Assembly (NCBI RefSeq): GCF_001640805.2
Contig: NC_066845.1
Location: 16,370,307-16,434,306, forward strand
Source of the DNA: Lates calcarifer
Lineage: Eukaryota; Chordata; Actinopteri; Centropomidae
Direction of reading: 5' to 3'
Length of the DNA: 64,000 bases
This document shows, one piece after another, positions 1-12,600 of this stretch (positions are counted from its first letter, which is position 1; each line of letters starts with the position of its first letter). The position numbers and the translations under genes were made by a program. The notes beneath the pieces were generated by a model, which was given only the letters and a program-made list of their open reading frames with translations, did not search any database and had not been told where the DNA came from.

Positions 1-1182
1 TTTCTGCAGATGCAGGCCATCATTGACAAGTGCACCCAAATCCTGGAGAGCATCCACTCCAAGATCAGCCTCCCAATCAGTGTGTGCAGCCCAGAGAAGG
101 ATGACTCGCAGACCAACCGCAATGGGGTCAATGACAGCAACCTCTTTGTAAACCCTACCCAGATCTCCCCCCCTTACTACTCCCGGCAGAGTCAGGCAGG
201 ACACAACTTGGGCCGTGGGCGACAGCAGCAAGAGGAAGGCCAGTCGGACCGTGGCAGTAGTGATAGTGTGTCAGAGCATGATGCTCCCATGGAGGGAGAA
301 ACAGAGCAAGTGGAACTGATTGGCAAAGATGGGCAAATAACAGATGTGCATGTGAAGATAGAGAAGACCGACAGGCCCACTTACTCAGATAGTTCCTCAG
401 CTGGTGATGATGGCTACCACACAGAGTTGGTGGATGGAGAACAGGTGGTGGCTGTTAGTGTGGGTTCTTATGGTCCTGTCATCCAGCCTGCTACCTACTC
501 TTACTCAGGGCTGTCCTCCCCATGCTTCGTCAACCTTAGCAGCTCCAGTCCTTCCCGCTCCATACTCAGTGGCTTCAGAGGTGGGCGAGCCAGGGCGAAG
601 CGCCCTCTGGCCATCCCTGCAGGGGTGCTGAGTCATATCAAACCGGGCTCAGAAGATAGCGAATCAGCCGTCGGACCCACAGGGTTGGAGAACGATGTGC
701 GAGAGCGCAGCCTGCGGAGTCAGTGGTACCCCTACAATGAGAGACTCATTTGCATCTACTGTGGAAAGACCTTCAATCAGAAAGGGAGCCTGGACCGCCA
801 CATGCGCCTGCACATGGGAATCACTCCATTTGTTTGCAAATTCTGTGGCAAGAAGTACACAAGGAAAGACCAGCTGGAGTACCACATCCGTGGCCACACG
901 GACAACAAGCCCTTCCACTGTCAGATCTGTGGCAAATGCTTCCCATTTCAGGGCACCCTTAACCAGCACCTGAGGAAGAAGCACATGGGAGCATCAGAGG
1001 GCAGCAATCACACGGACTCTCCAGAGAGGACGGAGGGAAGCTCAGGTCAGAAGGACCAAGAGGATACGTCTGAGGCGATGGCCTTTGAGGCGCAATATGC
1101 AGAAGAGGCACCAGCCAATGATATGGAGGAAAGTTCAAAATGCAGTCCAGAGGAGGCTCAAGCATCGAGATGTGATTTTTAG
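1..1182 (+). CDS. zbtb34: Zinc finger and BTB domain-containing protein 34, 3' part of coding region
   Basis: Nuclear BTB/C2H2 zinc-finger protein, expected by family to bind DNA through its fingers and to dimerise and recruit corepressors through the BTB domain. The frame is open from base 1 and stops with TAG at 1180-1182, leaving 393 residues. The first visible residues (FLQMQAIIDKCTQ) are the end of the BTB/BACK-proximal helix, so the BTB domain is cut off by the window edge and the first ATG in view is internal. An acidic, serine-rich middle follows, with a possible sumoylation motif (VKIE, near visible residue 119) and the ZBTB34-like stretch GDDGYHTE-VDGEQVVAV. Three C2H2 fingers start at visible residues 251 (CIYCGKTF), 279 (CKFCGKKY) and 307 (CQICGKCF). 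Assignment to ZBTB34 rather than ZBTB43 rests on remembered human ZBTB34 sequence, which matches across linker and fingers. No intron lies in the visible part, as expected for this gene. Confidence 0.93.
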   Translation, partial: FLQMQAIIDKCTQILESIHSKISLPISVCSPEKDDSQTNRNGVNDSNLFVNPTQISPPYYSRQSQAGHNLGRGRQQQEEGQSDRGSSDSVSEHDAPMEGETEQVELIGKDGQITDVHVKIEKTDRPTYSDSSSAGDDGYHTELVDGEQVVAVSVGSYGPVIQPATYSYSGLSSPCFVNLSSSSPSRSILSGFRGGRARAKRPLAIPAGVLSHIKPGSEDSESAVGPTGLENDVRERSLRSQWYPYNERLICIYCGKTFNQKGSLDRHMRLHMGITPFVCKFCGKKYTRKDQLEYHIRGHTDNKPFHCQICGKCFPFQGTLNQHLRKKHMGASEGSNHTDSPERTEGSSGQKDQEDTSEAMAFEAQYAEEAPANDMEESSKCSPEEAQASRCDF

Positions 1183-4100
1183 GTCCTGCTTCAGGTTAAG
1201 GAAGCTTTAAGAAATGTTAATTTCAACTCAAGTTAAAGGACTTTATTCTTTTTGAATCAACTCCCTCTACTTCCGGCATTTCTTGCATCAAGGGTTTCTG
1301 TCAATTTTGTGAAAGTTAGATGTTGAATGGAGAGAGCAAATGGGTGCTTTATAGAAATTTGATTCTTTCAAGCAAAGGGAGTAACAACTTACTATTTTTG
1401 AGGAGGTCCCAATAATCAAGACCCCCTAATTGATTTCTCTTTTTATCTTTCCATGTTTTTTAAAACATATTTACAGAGTTATATAGGCATGTTGCAATAA
1501 TTGATAATGTGAAAGCTCTGGTAAGATGCTTGTCATATCACCTTTTTACCTGACCTGTTTTTGCACATGTGACCACAGGAGGTCACTTACTCACAAGGAA
1601 TGATTTTTCTGCCAGTGCAAAGCTTCGTGTGACATATCCGTTCAATACCTCATGATGCAACTACATACTCATAACAGACAGTATTTTAACTTAAACTCAC
1701 CAGGTTCTACCTCATAGCCAAGAACCTACCAGGCACAGATGTGTTCACCGTTTGCAATCCGTTTTCGGTTGTATGTACAGTATCTTATTGCCAAACCCTG
1801 TAAAGAATATTCTCTCAACACAAAGCCTTGATACTTAGGGGAAATATTCCTTGCTGATTGTATGGAGTAGGGACAAAGTCCTTGTTAATTGTTTCATGGT
1901 CAGCCACGTTAAAATGATGATTAAGAAGGTGCTATGTTAGGAGTGCATTAAATTTGCTAGCTTACTTGTGTGTATGTTTTTGGCAAATGCGGAGAACAGA
2001 GTAAGAGAATGGCCCTGCATATTTTTCAAGATACGTATGATTTTGCCGTCTTACGACATTTCTTCTACAAAACACTTAAGGATTTTTATCTCTCATCACT
2101 ACTGGAGATCTCACTCTGTTGGCCAAGGTGGTTTTAGATGCTGTCATTCATGTATTGGGTGAATTACGTCCACACAGTGAAGTCGTTTATATTCCTCTGT
2201 ACTCTGATGATGACAGATTTATACTCAACTATTGTATGTGTTTTGTCCTGAGGTAGGCTTCTAGGTTAATACTCAATGTCTAACTGCGACAGGAGTACTC
2301 ATTGTCAACTCAGCACAGTAGGAACAGCTCTTGAACTGTTCACATAAATCAATATAGTGTACTAGTCTGAATAATATGCAAACAGAAAGAACAAAGGAAT
2401 CTCAGCCATTTTGACATGGTTTTTCTTACATTAATTGAAAGAGTTATTAGTTTATTTCCTTTTTTCTCATTCTGTCCTGTCTTTTATGATGGGATGACTG
2501 GTCTGTGATCTTTGTTCTCTGCATTGGTTAGGGTGAAATGCAGATTTGGAACATGTTTTCCAATTTTATCAGTCCTCCTTTATGGTGTTGACATAGATGC
2601 GGCATAGCTAGATTAAGGCTAAGAGGTAAATGTTGTAAAGAGTTAGCCAGTTATCCAAAGTATTTATGCACTTTGCAGAGTTAGTGGGTGGGATGGGAGC
2701 TGTTCTAGTGATAAAATGTGCTAATCTCTGTCTTAATTCTGATGCAGGAGCAGCAGTGTCAGAGTAGTACTTGCTTCACAGACATTTTTCCTCTAAGTGA
2801 AAATGTTGTGAACTTTAATGAGACTCTGCAACCACATGAATACTATTGGCTACAAGCCATACACATGGCAACATTGTATTTTATCTATACTATTTGAACC
2901 ATGGGGATGGGGGTGTTTTTAGCATATATAGACTTGGTTTTATTTCCATTCTGATTTAAAGGAATCTGCATTCACAGTAAATACTTAAAGGCACTTAGAA
3001 AGCCTGATTGATTATCCTGTCATAATTTGCAAACTTAAAGCTCAGCTGGGTGGTCCCTTTTGGCCTGTCCTGCTTTCTTGTTCACCATCCAGCTGTGTAA
3101 AGTTTTTTTTTTTTTTGGAAGAGCACCTACTAAATGCTTTTATTCTGTCCCTGTCTGGTCCATGCTGAATTTGTGTCAATGAATTGAGTTTGATTATTTT
3201 ACGGTTTTCATACAATTTTCTACGTTGTGTGCGTTTGGTGGGAGAATATTTGTTTTTTTTGCTTTTGTTTAATATTATGTCAAGAACGCAGTCCTTTTAT
3301 TCCACTGAATGTGTGGTCATTGTCTCCACTCATTGACAGTTAAGATAGAAATCCAAAATTTAGGGAATTTTTGAAAAAAATCGGTATAGCTAGCTTTTCT
3401 ATATCTTTATGTGTACAGATTATCACATACACATTTGGTCATCATCACCCACAGTCTGTCAGCCTATACAGTACTTTTTAGATGAATGTTTACTAAGTTT
3501 TTTCCTGTCAGCCACTGATGTGATGTGCAGGTTTGACAGCTGATCTGACCTCACCAAAATCAGTTGCTGACTTATCTGACTCTGCCTATGATGATTCTTG
3601 CCCTTCACTTAAAAAAAAGGAGGAAATTCATACCGTCTTGCATTATTGTCAGTAATGTTTTGTGAGTAATGGGTACAAACTGCTAAAAGAATTTTGTGCC
3701 AAGAGTTCACACCAAAGACTAATAGGTGTTTTTTAACAGTAAATTTTGACTGTATTGCTAATTGAATGCCCATTAATAAGAATAGGTTCTTAATTTAATG
3801 TAGGAGTAGTTAATTGCTATTTGCAAGGAATGTACTTTTCCCAGCTTATAACAATCACTTGTGTAAAATTTGAACAATTTGCTAAGAGGACGTTAAGCAG
3901 CGAAGTCATAAATAACATTATATATTAAGCCATACAAAAGCTGACAATATAAAAATTGTGCAATAGGTATTGTAATTGTTTAAAGCCAATGTAAACCACA
4001 GAGAGAATACTTCACAAAAAGTGGCATCTTAAACTTAGTGCCTTGCCACAAGCTTTACATTTTAGATTCTGGCACTTAGATTCCTGTGCCTGTTTCATTT

Positions 4101-6330
4101 TTAAATGGATTGAATAGAGAGATTATAACAAAATATGGCCACATCAGTTATTGTAACGTGGTACCAACAATGAGTAGAAATTAATTCATGTCATTCTTGC
4201 TTTTTATCATTTGATTCATGTTTTTTGTCATGGGATGGATTTTAAAGTTTAACTGATTTTGTAGCAACTGATTACAATCAAACTAGACAGACTTGTTCCC
4301 TGCAAGCCATTGCCCCCACGTTCAGAGACTATACTGTATCTCCTCATCTCCAGCCACTGAGGACAATCTTTGCAATGTACTGTAGTTGTAGGTATTTCAA
4401 TGAAGGAAGGAGATGCATGAGAAACACAAATCTTCTTTCTCCCTGTTCTCTTGGAGCATCTGGCAGGGGAACAACTGTCTGGGTTTTTAGCTGATGATAA
4501 ACTGAATATTTGTGGAGACAAAAAAACTTACCCTCATAGACTGTAGCTGAATTGCACGTTGCTCAACCACAAAATTGTATAAAATTGCCAATGGATAATT
4601 TTTTTAACTTGAGTTTTCTTGTATTTGTGTCATCAATTGTGCACTTGCAGTTTTTGATTAATAGAACATAACAATTCCATCCAGGAAGTCTACATTTTCT
4701 CTGTAGTTACCCTTAAGGGACTCAGCTATAATGGCCTCAATCACTTTGTTAGGGACCTTTTCCCCTTAAATGGTGCTTCTAGACTAGTCAGGTTTTTTTT
4801 TTTTCTTATCAAACGACTAAACAAATCCATGTCTTCATCATAGGTGAAAGGAGGGGAAATTGTTTAAGTGCTTTTCATGAACTACAGTTACGTATGTGAT
4901 AGTACACATCTACAGAACCAGCTGAACTTGACACACACTCAAATCAACTCTTTGTCAGCTCTTAGTTCCACACCTCTGAGAGGAACAGGAGATGCATTAT
5001 GGGCCACAAGTAATCAAAAGGAAGTGTTTACAGGGAAGGCTGTCAGACTACTTTTTTGAAATTGCAGCTCGTCCTATTCCTTTTATAATAAACTCACTTC
5101 AGGTAGTTTACGAACACTGATACAGGCTTAGAAAAAAATCTTAAGTCTTCCATAGCTTTTCTGTCAGTTTCTGTCCACTGTGTATTACGAGGAAAAAAAA
5201 AAGCAATAACCTTTTTAAAAGTGGTGTATTGGGATCATCAAGCCTATTGAAATATTGGCCTGTCATATATCAAGCAAACTGAATGTCAGGGAGCTGTTGA
5301 ATTGAAGTAGGACCTGGACAAATTTGATATTGATTTATTTTTATATATTTTCTGAAACTTTGGACAGGTTGACTTCCTCCTCAGAAAGTATATAGAAATT
5401 AAAAAGTGGTGTTGCTTGCTGGTGTTCTAAATGTTCATCAAAATCCAGTGGTAGTCAGTAAACTGCAACACAAGAACTGAGCATGTGGTTCAGTCATCAA
5501 ACTCAGTGGCACTGTTCAGAGTTGCACCTCCAGCTGTGTCGAATAATGAAAGGGATTTTTGGGCTGTATAGCCACTGTTTAGGGGCGGGCTATCTCTTGT
5601 TGTGTTGAGGTTCAGTGATCTCCTCTGGCTCCTCTGGCACTGAGACTTGTAGTTGTAGTTGTTCAGGATCAGAGGGGAAGTTTTCAGCTAAGATATTGTC
5701 CCTATGACTTTTACAACTCCCTAAACTCTGCACTATAATGTCTCTGGCTCATATGTATTTGGTGACAAGGCAAAAAAGAAAAAAAAAACAAAAAAAAAAA
5801 CTTAGAACTCAGGGTATATAGTGTTAAAAGTGGTCTCATTGGACATACATCTTATGTCCATAGAATAATTGTGCACTTCTCTTCAGGTGGGGAAACAAGT
5901 CCTCAGTCAGTGGTTTTCAAACATTCTGCCTCAAGGTCTCAATGAGCCCATATTTTCCACAGAGCTGAAGCTTGAGGAGCACTGGAGACCACAAACCAAA
6001 ACCATGACAGCAGAAACGCCCCAACCCCTGTTTTGTCCACTCTACACACAACCTCACAACCCAACTGTGAACCTCAGAACTCTACTGTTTTGTACAACTA
6101 TGAAGTAAATGAAGCTAGCTAGAGCTGATGTTGTATCTATTGCCATTTATGAATTTATTTTATAGCATGAAATAAAATATATTTATTCAAATTATATATT
6201 TTACTCATAATCATTCTGTGCTGCTTCATTTTGGTTCTTAAGCTTGTAAATTGCTTTTTTATTATATATAAAAAAATGTCAATAGAATAATGCGTTTGTA
6301 AAATAAAGACGCTGATTTGGCTCTGATTTG
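1183..6330 (+). other. zbtb34: Probable long 3' UTR of zbtb34
   Basis: About 5.1 kb without any convincing coding region follows the zbtb34 stop. It is AT-rich with T-runs (3103-3116) and A-runs (about 5775-5803). Short open frames here (for example 4249-4521 on the minus strand and 5869-6108 on the plus strand) have no recognisable domain and are treated as chance. Candidate poly(A) signals AATAAA lie at 5087, 6171 and 6302. Long 3' UTRs are known for mammalian ZBTB34. The 3' end is inferred from the signals, not from transcript data. Confidence 0.6.
6171..6307 (+). terminator. zbtb34: Candidate poly(A) signals of zbtb34
   Basis: Two AATAAA hexamers, at 6171-6176 and 6302-6307, sit at the end of the AT-rich 3' flank of zbtb34. 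The second is followed by T-rich sequence (gtcttttttgtttctc, around 6330-6345), suitable as a downstream element. I take the second as the more likely end, but alternative ends, including the upstream AATAAA at 5087, are plausible. Confidence 0.5.
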
Positions 6331-8369
6331 TCTTTTTTGTTTCTCACAACTGGATTGGTTTATTCATGTTAATATGTGCACGAAAACTCAAATTTGATGT
6401 AAAACAGAGGAGGAGAGCATACTGTTCTATACAGCCACCCTTTAATTTTCTTTACTGTGTGTTGAACAGCAACACACTCCTCTGTATGTTCAAAATGTGT
6501 TGCTGGCATGCATGGAATTCTTGATACTACAGTAACACCATGTGAACCATCTGGAGGAATATCTGATGCAAGTGCAATGTTGACCCTCTAGAGGGAGCTA
6601 GTGAATAACTAATACAGTTAAAGGAGTCACTCATCTTTAGTGCCAGAAATTCTGCAGGCAAATCTAAATGAGAAGTACAGTATAGCTCAAAATTATTAGG
6701 CCATTGTGACTTAAAAGACAGAGCTGTTTAGCTTAAATATCAAAAACAGGCTGTGTTTCTAATAGAAAGATAGTCTTGACTAAACAGTAGACCACTGGTG
6801 TAAAAATGGAGTTAAATACATTTTGATAGATAAAAATGACCGAACCAGATGCTTGAAAAGAACTTTTCCTCTTGCGTGTTCTATTTGGCTGCAGGCAGCA
6901 ACCATGGAAAATAGGCCATTCACAAAAGTCACAGAGGCCAAGTAGCAGAATATAAGACAATAAATTGCTTTAGTCTCAGGTGGCTGGCAGTAAAATTAAT
7001 TTATCACCAAGCAGGCTCTCGTTGGATCTCCTGTCATATTCTCAACCTAATCCTCAGCAGTGTTACGGCTTCTGTCCCCACTGTGTTAAAAAATGTATCT
7101 AAGGGGAGAAATATATTCGTAAAGCTGCAGCTGTGCAGCAGTCTCCTGTAGAGTTACCACTGTTTGTGGGTTTTATAAGAAGTAGGACCATAAGGGAACC
7201 AAATGACTAATAAACCACCAAATTGGCTAGCAACGTGCTTCACTGACGTTTTCTTGAAATGGTTTACAATCCTACTTTCAGGCAGCTTGTTCCAGTTTTA
7301 CACCAACTTCCATTTTGAGAATTTCACAGTGTTTTATGTAGAATTTCTCTTTATAATATATTGTCTGATACTGGTAATCTCAGTAAATAACATACCACTT
7401 GGAAACATAGTGTGAAATAAGCATCATTCATTGCTGAAAATTCTAATAAACTGGATGAATTGTTTAAATGACAGCATTATAGGGCAGTACAGACATCTGA
7501 TCCTAAAATAATATGCAAAATTGCTCTGTTCAGTGGAATATGAGAATAAAAAGAACCACAAAATACAAGGCCAGGAAACCCGAGGCAGTCTTGTGTTTCC
7601 ACCAGGGGTCTTTAACTGCATTCTATGGGTATGATGTATTGCAGCTCTCAGTAACACAAACCCTAACGGTTGGATGGGAGTGAATAACTGATATGTATAG
7701 CTGTTAATTTGCACTTTCAGGATGATCATTAGTTTTGTTATGGCAGTTTTGCCACTATAACATGACTGATGGGTCTTGATTTCCCGACACAGTTTCGGTG
7801 GACTGGGTTGTGGCTGAGTCTATGTCATGCAGCAATGCACCCACAGTCCTGAAACTGCAAACCCAATTAGTATCTCAGTGTTCAGAATGGGTCATGCCCT
7901 ATAGCAGCCAGGTAGTGAGTGCTGCTGAAGCACCAAAAGAGTTTCTGTGCCATGATGTTTTAACATGTGACCAATTAAGTGATTGAATTCAGAAACATAG
8001 CTAAATGTTTGGCCCTTCTCCATCCCCATAAAACCTAATCTCAGTGACTCTTGTGAAAGATATGGAGCTTTTAAAATCTTTTACCACTATGTTATTGTTA
8101 TTTGGCATTATTACAATAGGACTGATGTAGAAGTGACTCATACTATTACTTAATTAAACTGTGTCTGACTGAATTAAAGATAGTCTCAAGTGACAGTGAC
8201 AATGTAGCATAATGGACCCTTTAGCCCATCTGACACTCATAGCAAATGCTATTATTACCTCACTGCTCCCTGAATTAACAAAATAGTGTCAGGGATTTAA
8301 AAGGAAGGAATTTAGCTGATGAGGAAGAAGAGGACAGCAGGTGAGAGGTTCCCACACACATAAAATGAA
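6331..8369. other. Intergenic, no gene seen
   Basis: AT-rich sequence with only short unrelated open frames on both strands (such as 7424-7729 minus and 7798-7986 plus), none with a recognisable domain or splice context. No RNA gene or transposon end was recognised. Confidence 0.6.
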
Positions 8370-8798
8370 CAAACCGTCACCTAAATTCGTTTATTCCCAG
8401 GGGAATTCCTTCTGTGGGTAGGAAACCGCTTGAAATTGTAGATGTAGCTCAACAACGAGCGCGTTAAATCACTCTATAGGAAATACCTGGCAATTTAGGA
8501 AAATTAACCTTTGACCCGGTTGCACTGACGCACACAACACGTCCCCTCGCGCGACTGCTGTCGGGCACATGTGGGCTCCACAGGGAAATCAAGGCCGTGA
8601 GAAGGAAGTCTCCGAATCAGGAATAAAAGCGAGTAGTTAAGGTAACTTTTCGTATTTAATAGCTGACTGTTGTCTAAGCTTGGTTCATTTCGTGCAACCA
8701 ACATCAGTAACGTAACGTGTCTGTAAATTTAGCTGCTTGTTAGCTAGCTGGTGCGGCTCGACAAAATATGTTTACTAGGTCACTTAACCACCTGTAAG
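8370..8798 (+). promoter_or_regulatory. CpG-rich candidate promoter and non-coding first exon
   Basis: About twenty CpG dinucleotides fall within some 400 bp (dense around 8455-8560, then 8700-8760), against a nearly CpG-free background on both sides. The segment ends in a consensus donor, AAG|GTAAGT, with the exon edge at 8798. This is what a CpG-type promoter with an untranslated first exon would look like on the plus strand. Mammalian RALGPS1 starts in this place and direction relative to ZBTB34, so it is the first candidate, but no RALGPS1 coding exon was found in the window. A lncRNA is an equal possibility. Confidence 0.35.
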
Positions 8799-9134
8799 GT
8801 AAGTAAAATACAGTACCTCGCTAACTGAAATTATGTTAATATTGAAACAGTCCGCTTTGCTTCACATTTACATTTACTTTTGTAGGCAATCTATTGTCTG
8901 CACCTCAGGCACCGTTATTTTACTACTTGTAGTTAAAATAGTTTGTGAACACTTGTGACAGACTATGTGACCTATGGTACCAGGCTTGTATTGTGTTGCG
9001 CAGGTGTTCATGATACTCTGTTCAGACCACTTTAATTGTCCTAAACATGACAGGCTCAGCTGTAGCCTTCATTTTGACGTGTCGCAGTAGGAAAAGCACA
9101 GGTGTAGATGATAAAATTAATGTCTTAGCTGCTG

Positions 9135-9620
9135 TTCAGGGTCCTGGTATTCGCCATACAGGCTCGTTGTCATGACGTACTGGAGTAATGCTATTAGTAA
9201 CACCTGTTGTTATGGCTGTTTTCGTGTCGTCAGTCCGTCGGTCACGTTCTTGTGAAGGCGATATATCAGGAAAGCCTTGAGGGAATTTCAGTACATCTGG
9301 TACAAACGTCCACTTGGACTCATGGATGAACTCATTAGAATTTGGATGTTTAAGGTCAAAGGTCAGGTGCACTGCGACCTTACAAAACACATATTTGTCC
9401 ATAACTCATACACTGATTATGACACAATTTCCCATAAATATCTAGTGGGATAAAATGAAGAAGTGATGACATTTTATGTTCAAAAGGTCCAAGGTCTGCT
9501 TTACTGTGACATCATAATGTTCTGCAAAAAGAAATTCAGGCCATTATTCAATGCCATAACTCAGAAACAGAAGAGGAGTTTGTGACCATAATTTCCTGCA
9601 ACTTACTGGGTTGCATTGGT
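9135..9620. repeat. Dispersed teleost-type repeat with a DR1 motif
   Basis: The segment holds a run of phrases I associate with a medium-copy repeat in percomorph genomes: a GGTCA-rich core, the phrase tgacatcataatgttctgcaa near 9510, repeated 'cataactca' phrases (near 9403 and 9556) and 'gtgaccata' near 9583. It includes the perfect direct repeat AGGTCA-A-AGGTCA at 9353-9365. The minus-strand open frame at 9136-9402 is not taken as a gene. Repeat identity is from memory and boundaries are approximate. Confidence 0.5.
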
Positions 9621-12600
9621 ATGCAAGTGCGAGGCAGTAAGTGTAGTTTTCCTCCCAAGACAAGTCAAAGTACCTGCTGTCAGATAGCTGGAATACTGCA
9701 TGTCTGTCTAATAGCAGTTGTTACTCTAGCTGTGTAGAGGGAAAATGAGGTTTTCAGCATACAATATGAATGAATTACCTGTATGATTATGACAATATTC
9801 TGAGGTTTTTTGGCTTCGGCAGAGAAGGGCTAAGACTATTAGGGAGCACTAATGCCACAGGGAGCACTTGAATACCTTTTTGTTTTTTTTCCAAACATGG
9901 CATAAATTAAAGTTATGGCACAGTATTTCTTTCACATTTTTACTTGTATTTTTTTCCTAAATCTGTACCAGTGAGTGTGTATTCAGTCGTTGATCTATAC
10001 CTCTTATGCTGCATTAGAAACTAACTAAAAAGTAATCAGAACTCATACAGATGTTGACTTTGGAATCATTTGTGTGTTTCTGTTCCAACTGAAGTAATAC
10101 AGAAAATCAATGCACTTGAAGTGAGTTTTAATATGTAGCCACTCTAAAGCTTAATGTTAAATTAAACAGCAATTTACTCAGAATGAACCAAGTCTGATTA
10201 AATATGCTCAGGCTCACCTGAACTAGTTCCAAAACCTTTCTGCATCAATTCTAGTGAGTTTATAATTTAAAAAAAAAAATGAAACATGGAAACCCACTAA
10301 TTGCTAAGATTCCACTGTTGTTTTAATACCGGGATTGTTTTATTTAAAGATTAACAACTCTGATAATTTAAGTCTGTATTGCTGTAAATTGTATACCTCC
10401 CCACACCGTAACACACACATTTAACCAAAACCCAGAGAGAGAGAGAGAGGAACATGTGTCGGATTCTGAGAAACCATTCCTTTTCCTAATATAAGCCTAT
10501 TCATGTTGTTCATATTTTCCTTTATTAAAACTGAGTCAATCTTTTTGACCTATGCTCCAGTAATTGTGACTCACAGGCGAGTAATCGTTTAGAGGCTCTT
10601 GGAGTACTGCTGTTTCTGTGTTTGACGACTGCAGTTTTGTTTCCTATAGAGCATGCATCAACAGTAAGTAGTAACAATTCAAGAGGACAAAGAAGTATTT
10701 TTTAGTGTTTGTTTTTGAGAATTTGATATATTTAATCTTGTGATACAGACTTACTTTGTGTTGATCCTAGTTTTGTCATGTTTTGTAGTCTCTGGTCTGC
10801 TCTCTGTCGCTCTCTCTCTTAAAAAGTATTAATTACATACATATTAATTCATAGATACAGTGCCTCCCTGCAGTGTGATTAAAATATCACTTTAGTGGTT
10901 TTGTATTTGAAGATTTTGGCATACTTGTGTGATCAGTTTTGGTTGCGGCCAAAAATTGATTTCACTTCATTGCCTAAAATTGTTTTCCTAATGGATTTAT
11001 CAAACTAATGCCAAATAACAATGAAGTTTGCATGTGTGTCTTTGTGTCCTGCATCTGTGAGCAATTATTGATAAAGAGATGAAAATGCAGAGTGAACGGT
11101 GTTTAAAAAGGTCACAGGCTGCACATGGAAAAAAAATTAACGTGTACCTTATTGAAGTATCACTGTCCAGTTCCCAAAGATATAATGTATTACACAGACT
11201 ATTTGTCTAAGAATTAAAATACCTTGCTAACAAAGTTTTGTTGAAGCAGTGAAGTACTGCAACACTGGAAAAAGCCACAGAAATACCTTACAAAATAAAA
11301 TTTCCATCGTGCTAAGGAAAATTCCTCTCGTCCATCCTTAAGAGATTTCCTGTAAGTTCCCAGCAGAGGACTCACAGACGCTTTGGAAGAACATGAAACA
11401 GTGGTCATGGCATGTGGCTGTAAAGCTATAAGCAAATCTGCACATCTCCACAGTTGGAAATCAGTTCAAATGCTGAGCCTTTGGAAAATGAAAAAAAAAC
11501 AAAAAAACAAATTCAATAGTTCCACTATGTAAGTAATAAACAATGAAGTGACTATGCTTCCAAAGCTTCGCCACACTATTACGTGTTTCTATTTTGAAAC
11601 ATTTCTTAATAACAACCATATGCATCACAATAATTTTACAGCAGCAGTGGTTTGAGTAAATGACTTGGAAAAAGATGTTGGTTACCTTTTATTGCGCAGC
11701 ATTTTGTTGGATCTCACTGTTTGGTATTCCCTAGTGTTCAGAGATGTGTTTTTGCTGACTTGCAGTGTGACAATGGTAGGTTTCAATCACATCACTTTTG
11801 TGTCACCTCAGTGGAATGCTCCATTTCATAGAAGTGACAGACACAGAGAAGTGATCCAGACACTGAAATGAAAGCATAGCTGTGTTACCTCAGTGTATCG
11901 TGACAGTCTGTAATGAATTATGAGAAAATTATGTAGTGATCACATTGAAGAAGAGAACAGAGAGAGGAATGGGAGATGACAGAAAGATGGATATGTTTTC
12001 ACTTTACAGACACAGTTAGTGTCTGTATAAAATGTGTTTTGATGACTGTTTTCTTCTTTTTTACAGGAGGAACGATTCTGCTTAAAAGTTAAAGTTATTG
12101 TATTCTAATCCAATTTTATGAACAGGGTATTCAGTTCTATTTCATAGTTGTACTGGCTACTAGCATGTGAAGCTTTTAGCATGGGCTTGGTTTACAGCCA
12201 TTAGAAAATGGAGGAGGAAAGGATACAGTAGACAAGTACTTCTCCTACACAGTCCTTTCACATTTAACATATCCTATAGAGGGGCACAGAAATCTTCAAG
12301 ATGTTATGTTGATTTAATTGTTTTTAAGCCTATAATGTCTACCATTACTCATCCATCATATTTGGTAGAGCTGTTAATAATTAACATTAAACTTTATGTT
12401 ATGTGGCGTGTTTTGTCTCTCAGCGGATGCCCACAGTTTGCTCATAATGCAGGCATGACATGTGAGTGGTTAAAGCCACCACTGAAAAATTTGTGCAGTG
12501 GTCTCTCGAGGTATGACTACATTTACTCCAAAGGTGGAGTGAAATGGATTCATGGGAGCACAGGAAAGTTAAAAATGGTTGTACTGAAAGTACAAGGACA

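Noticed and set aside
6675..6850. Possible Tc1-like transposon remnant (agctcaaaattattaggcca)
   Set aside because: No inverted partner end, TA target duplication or transposase fragment could be found.
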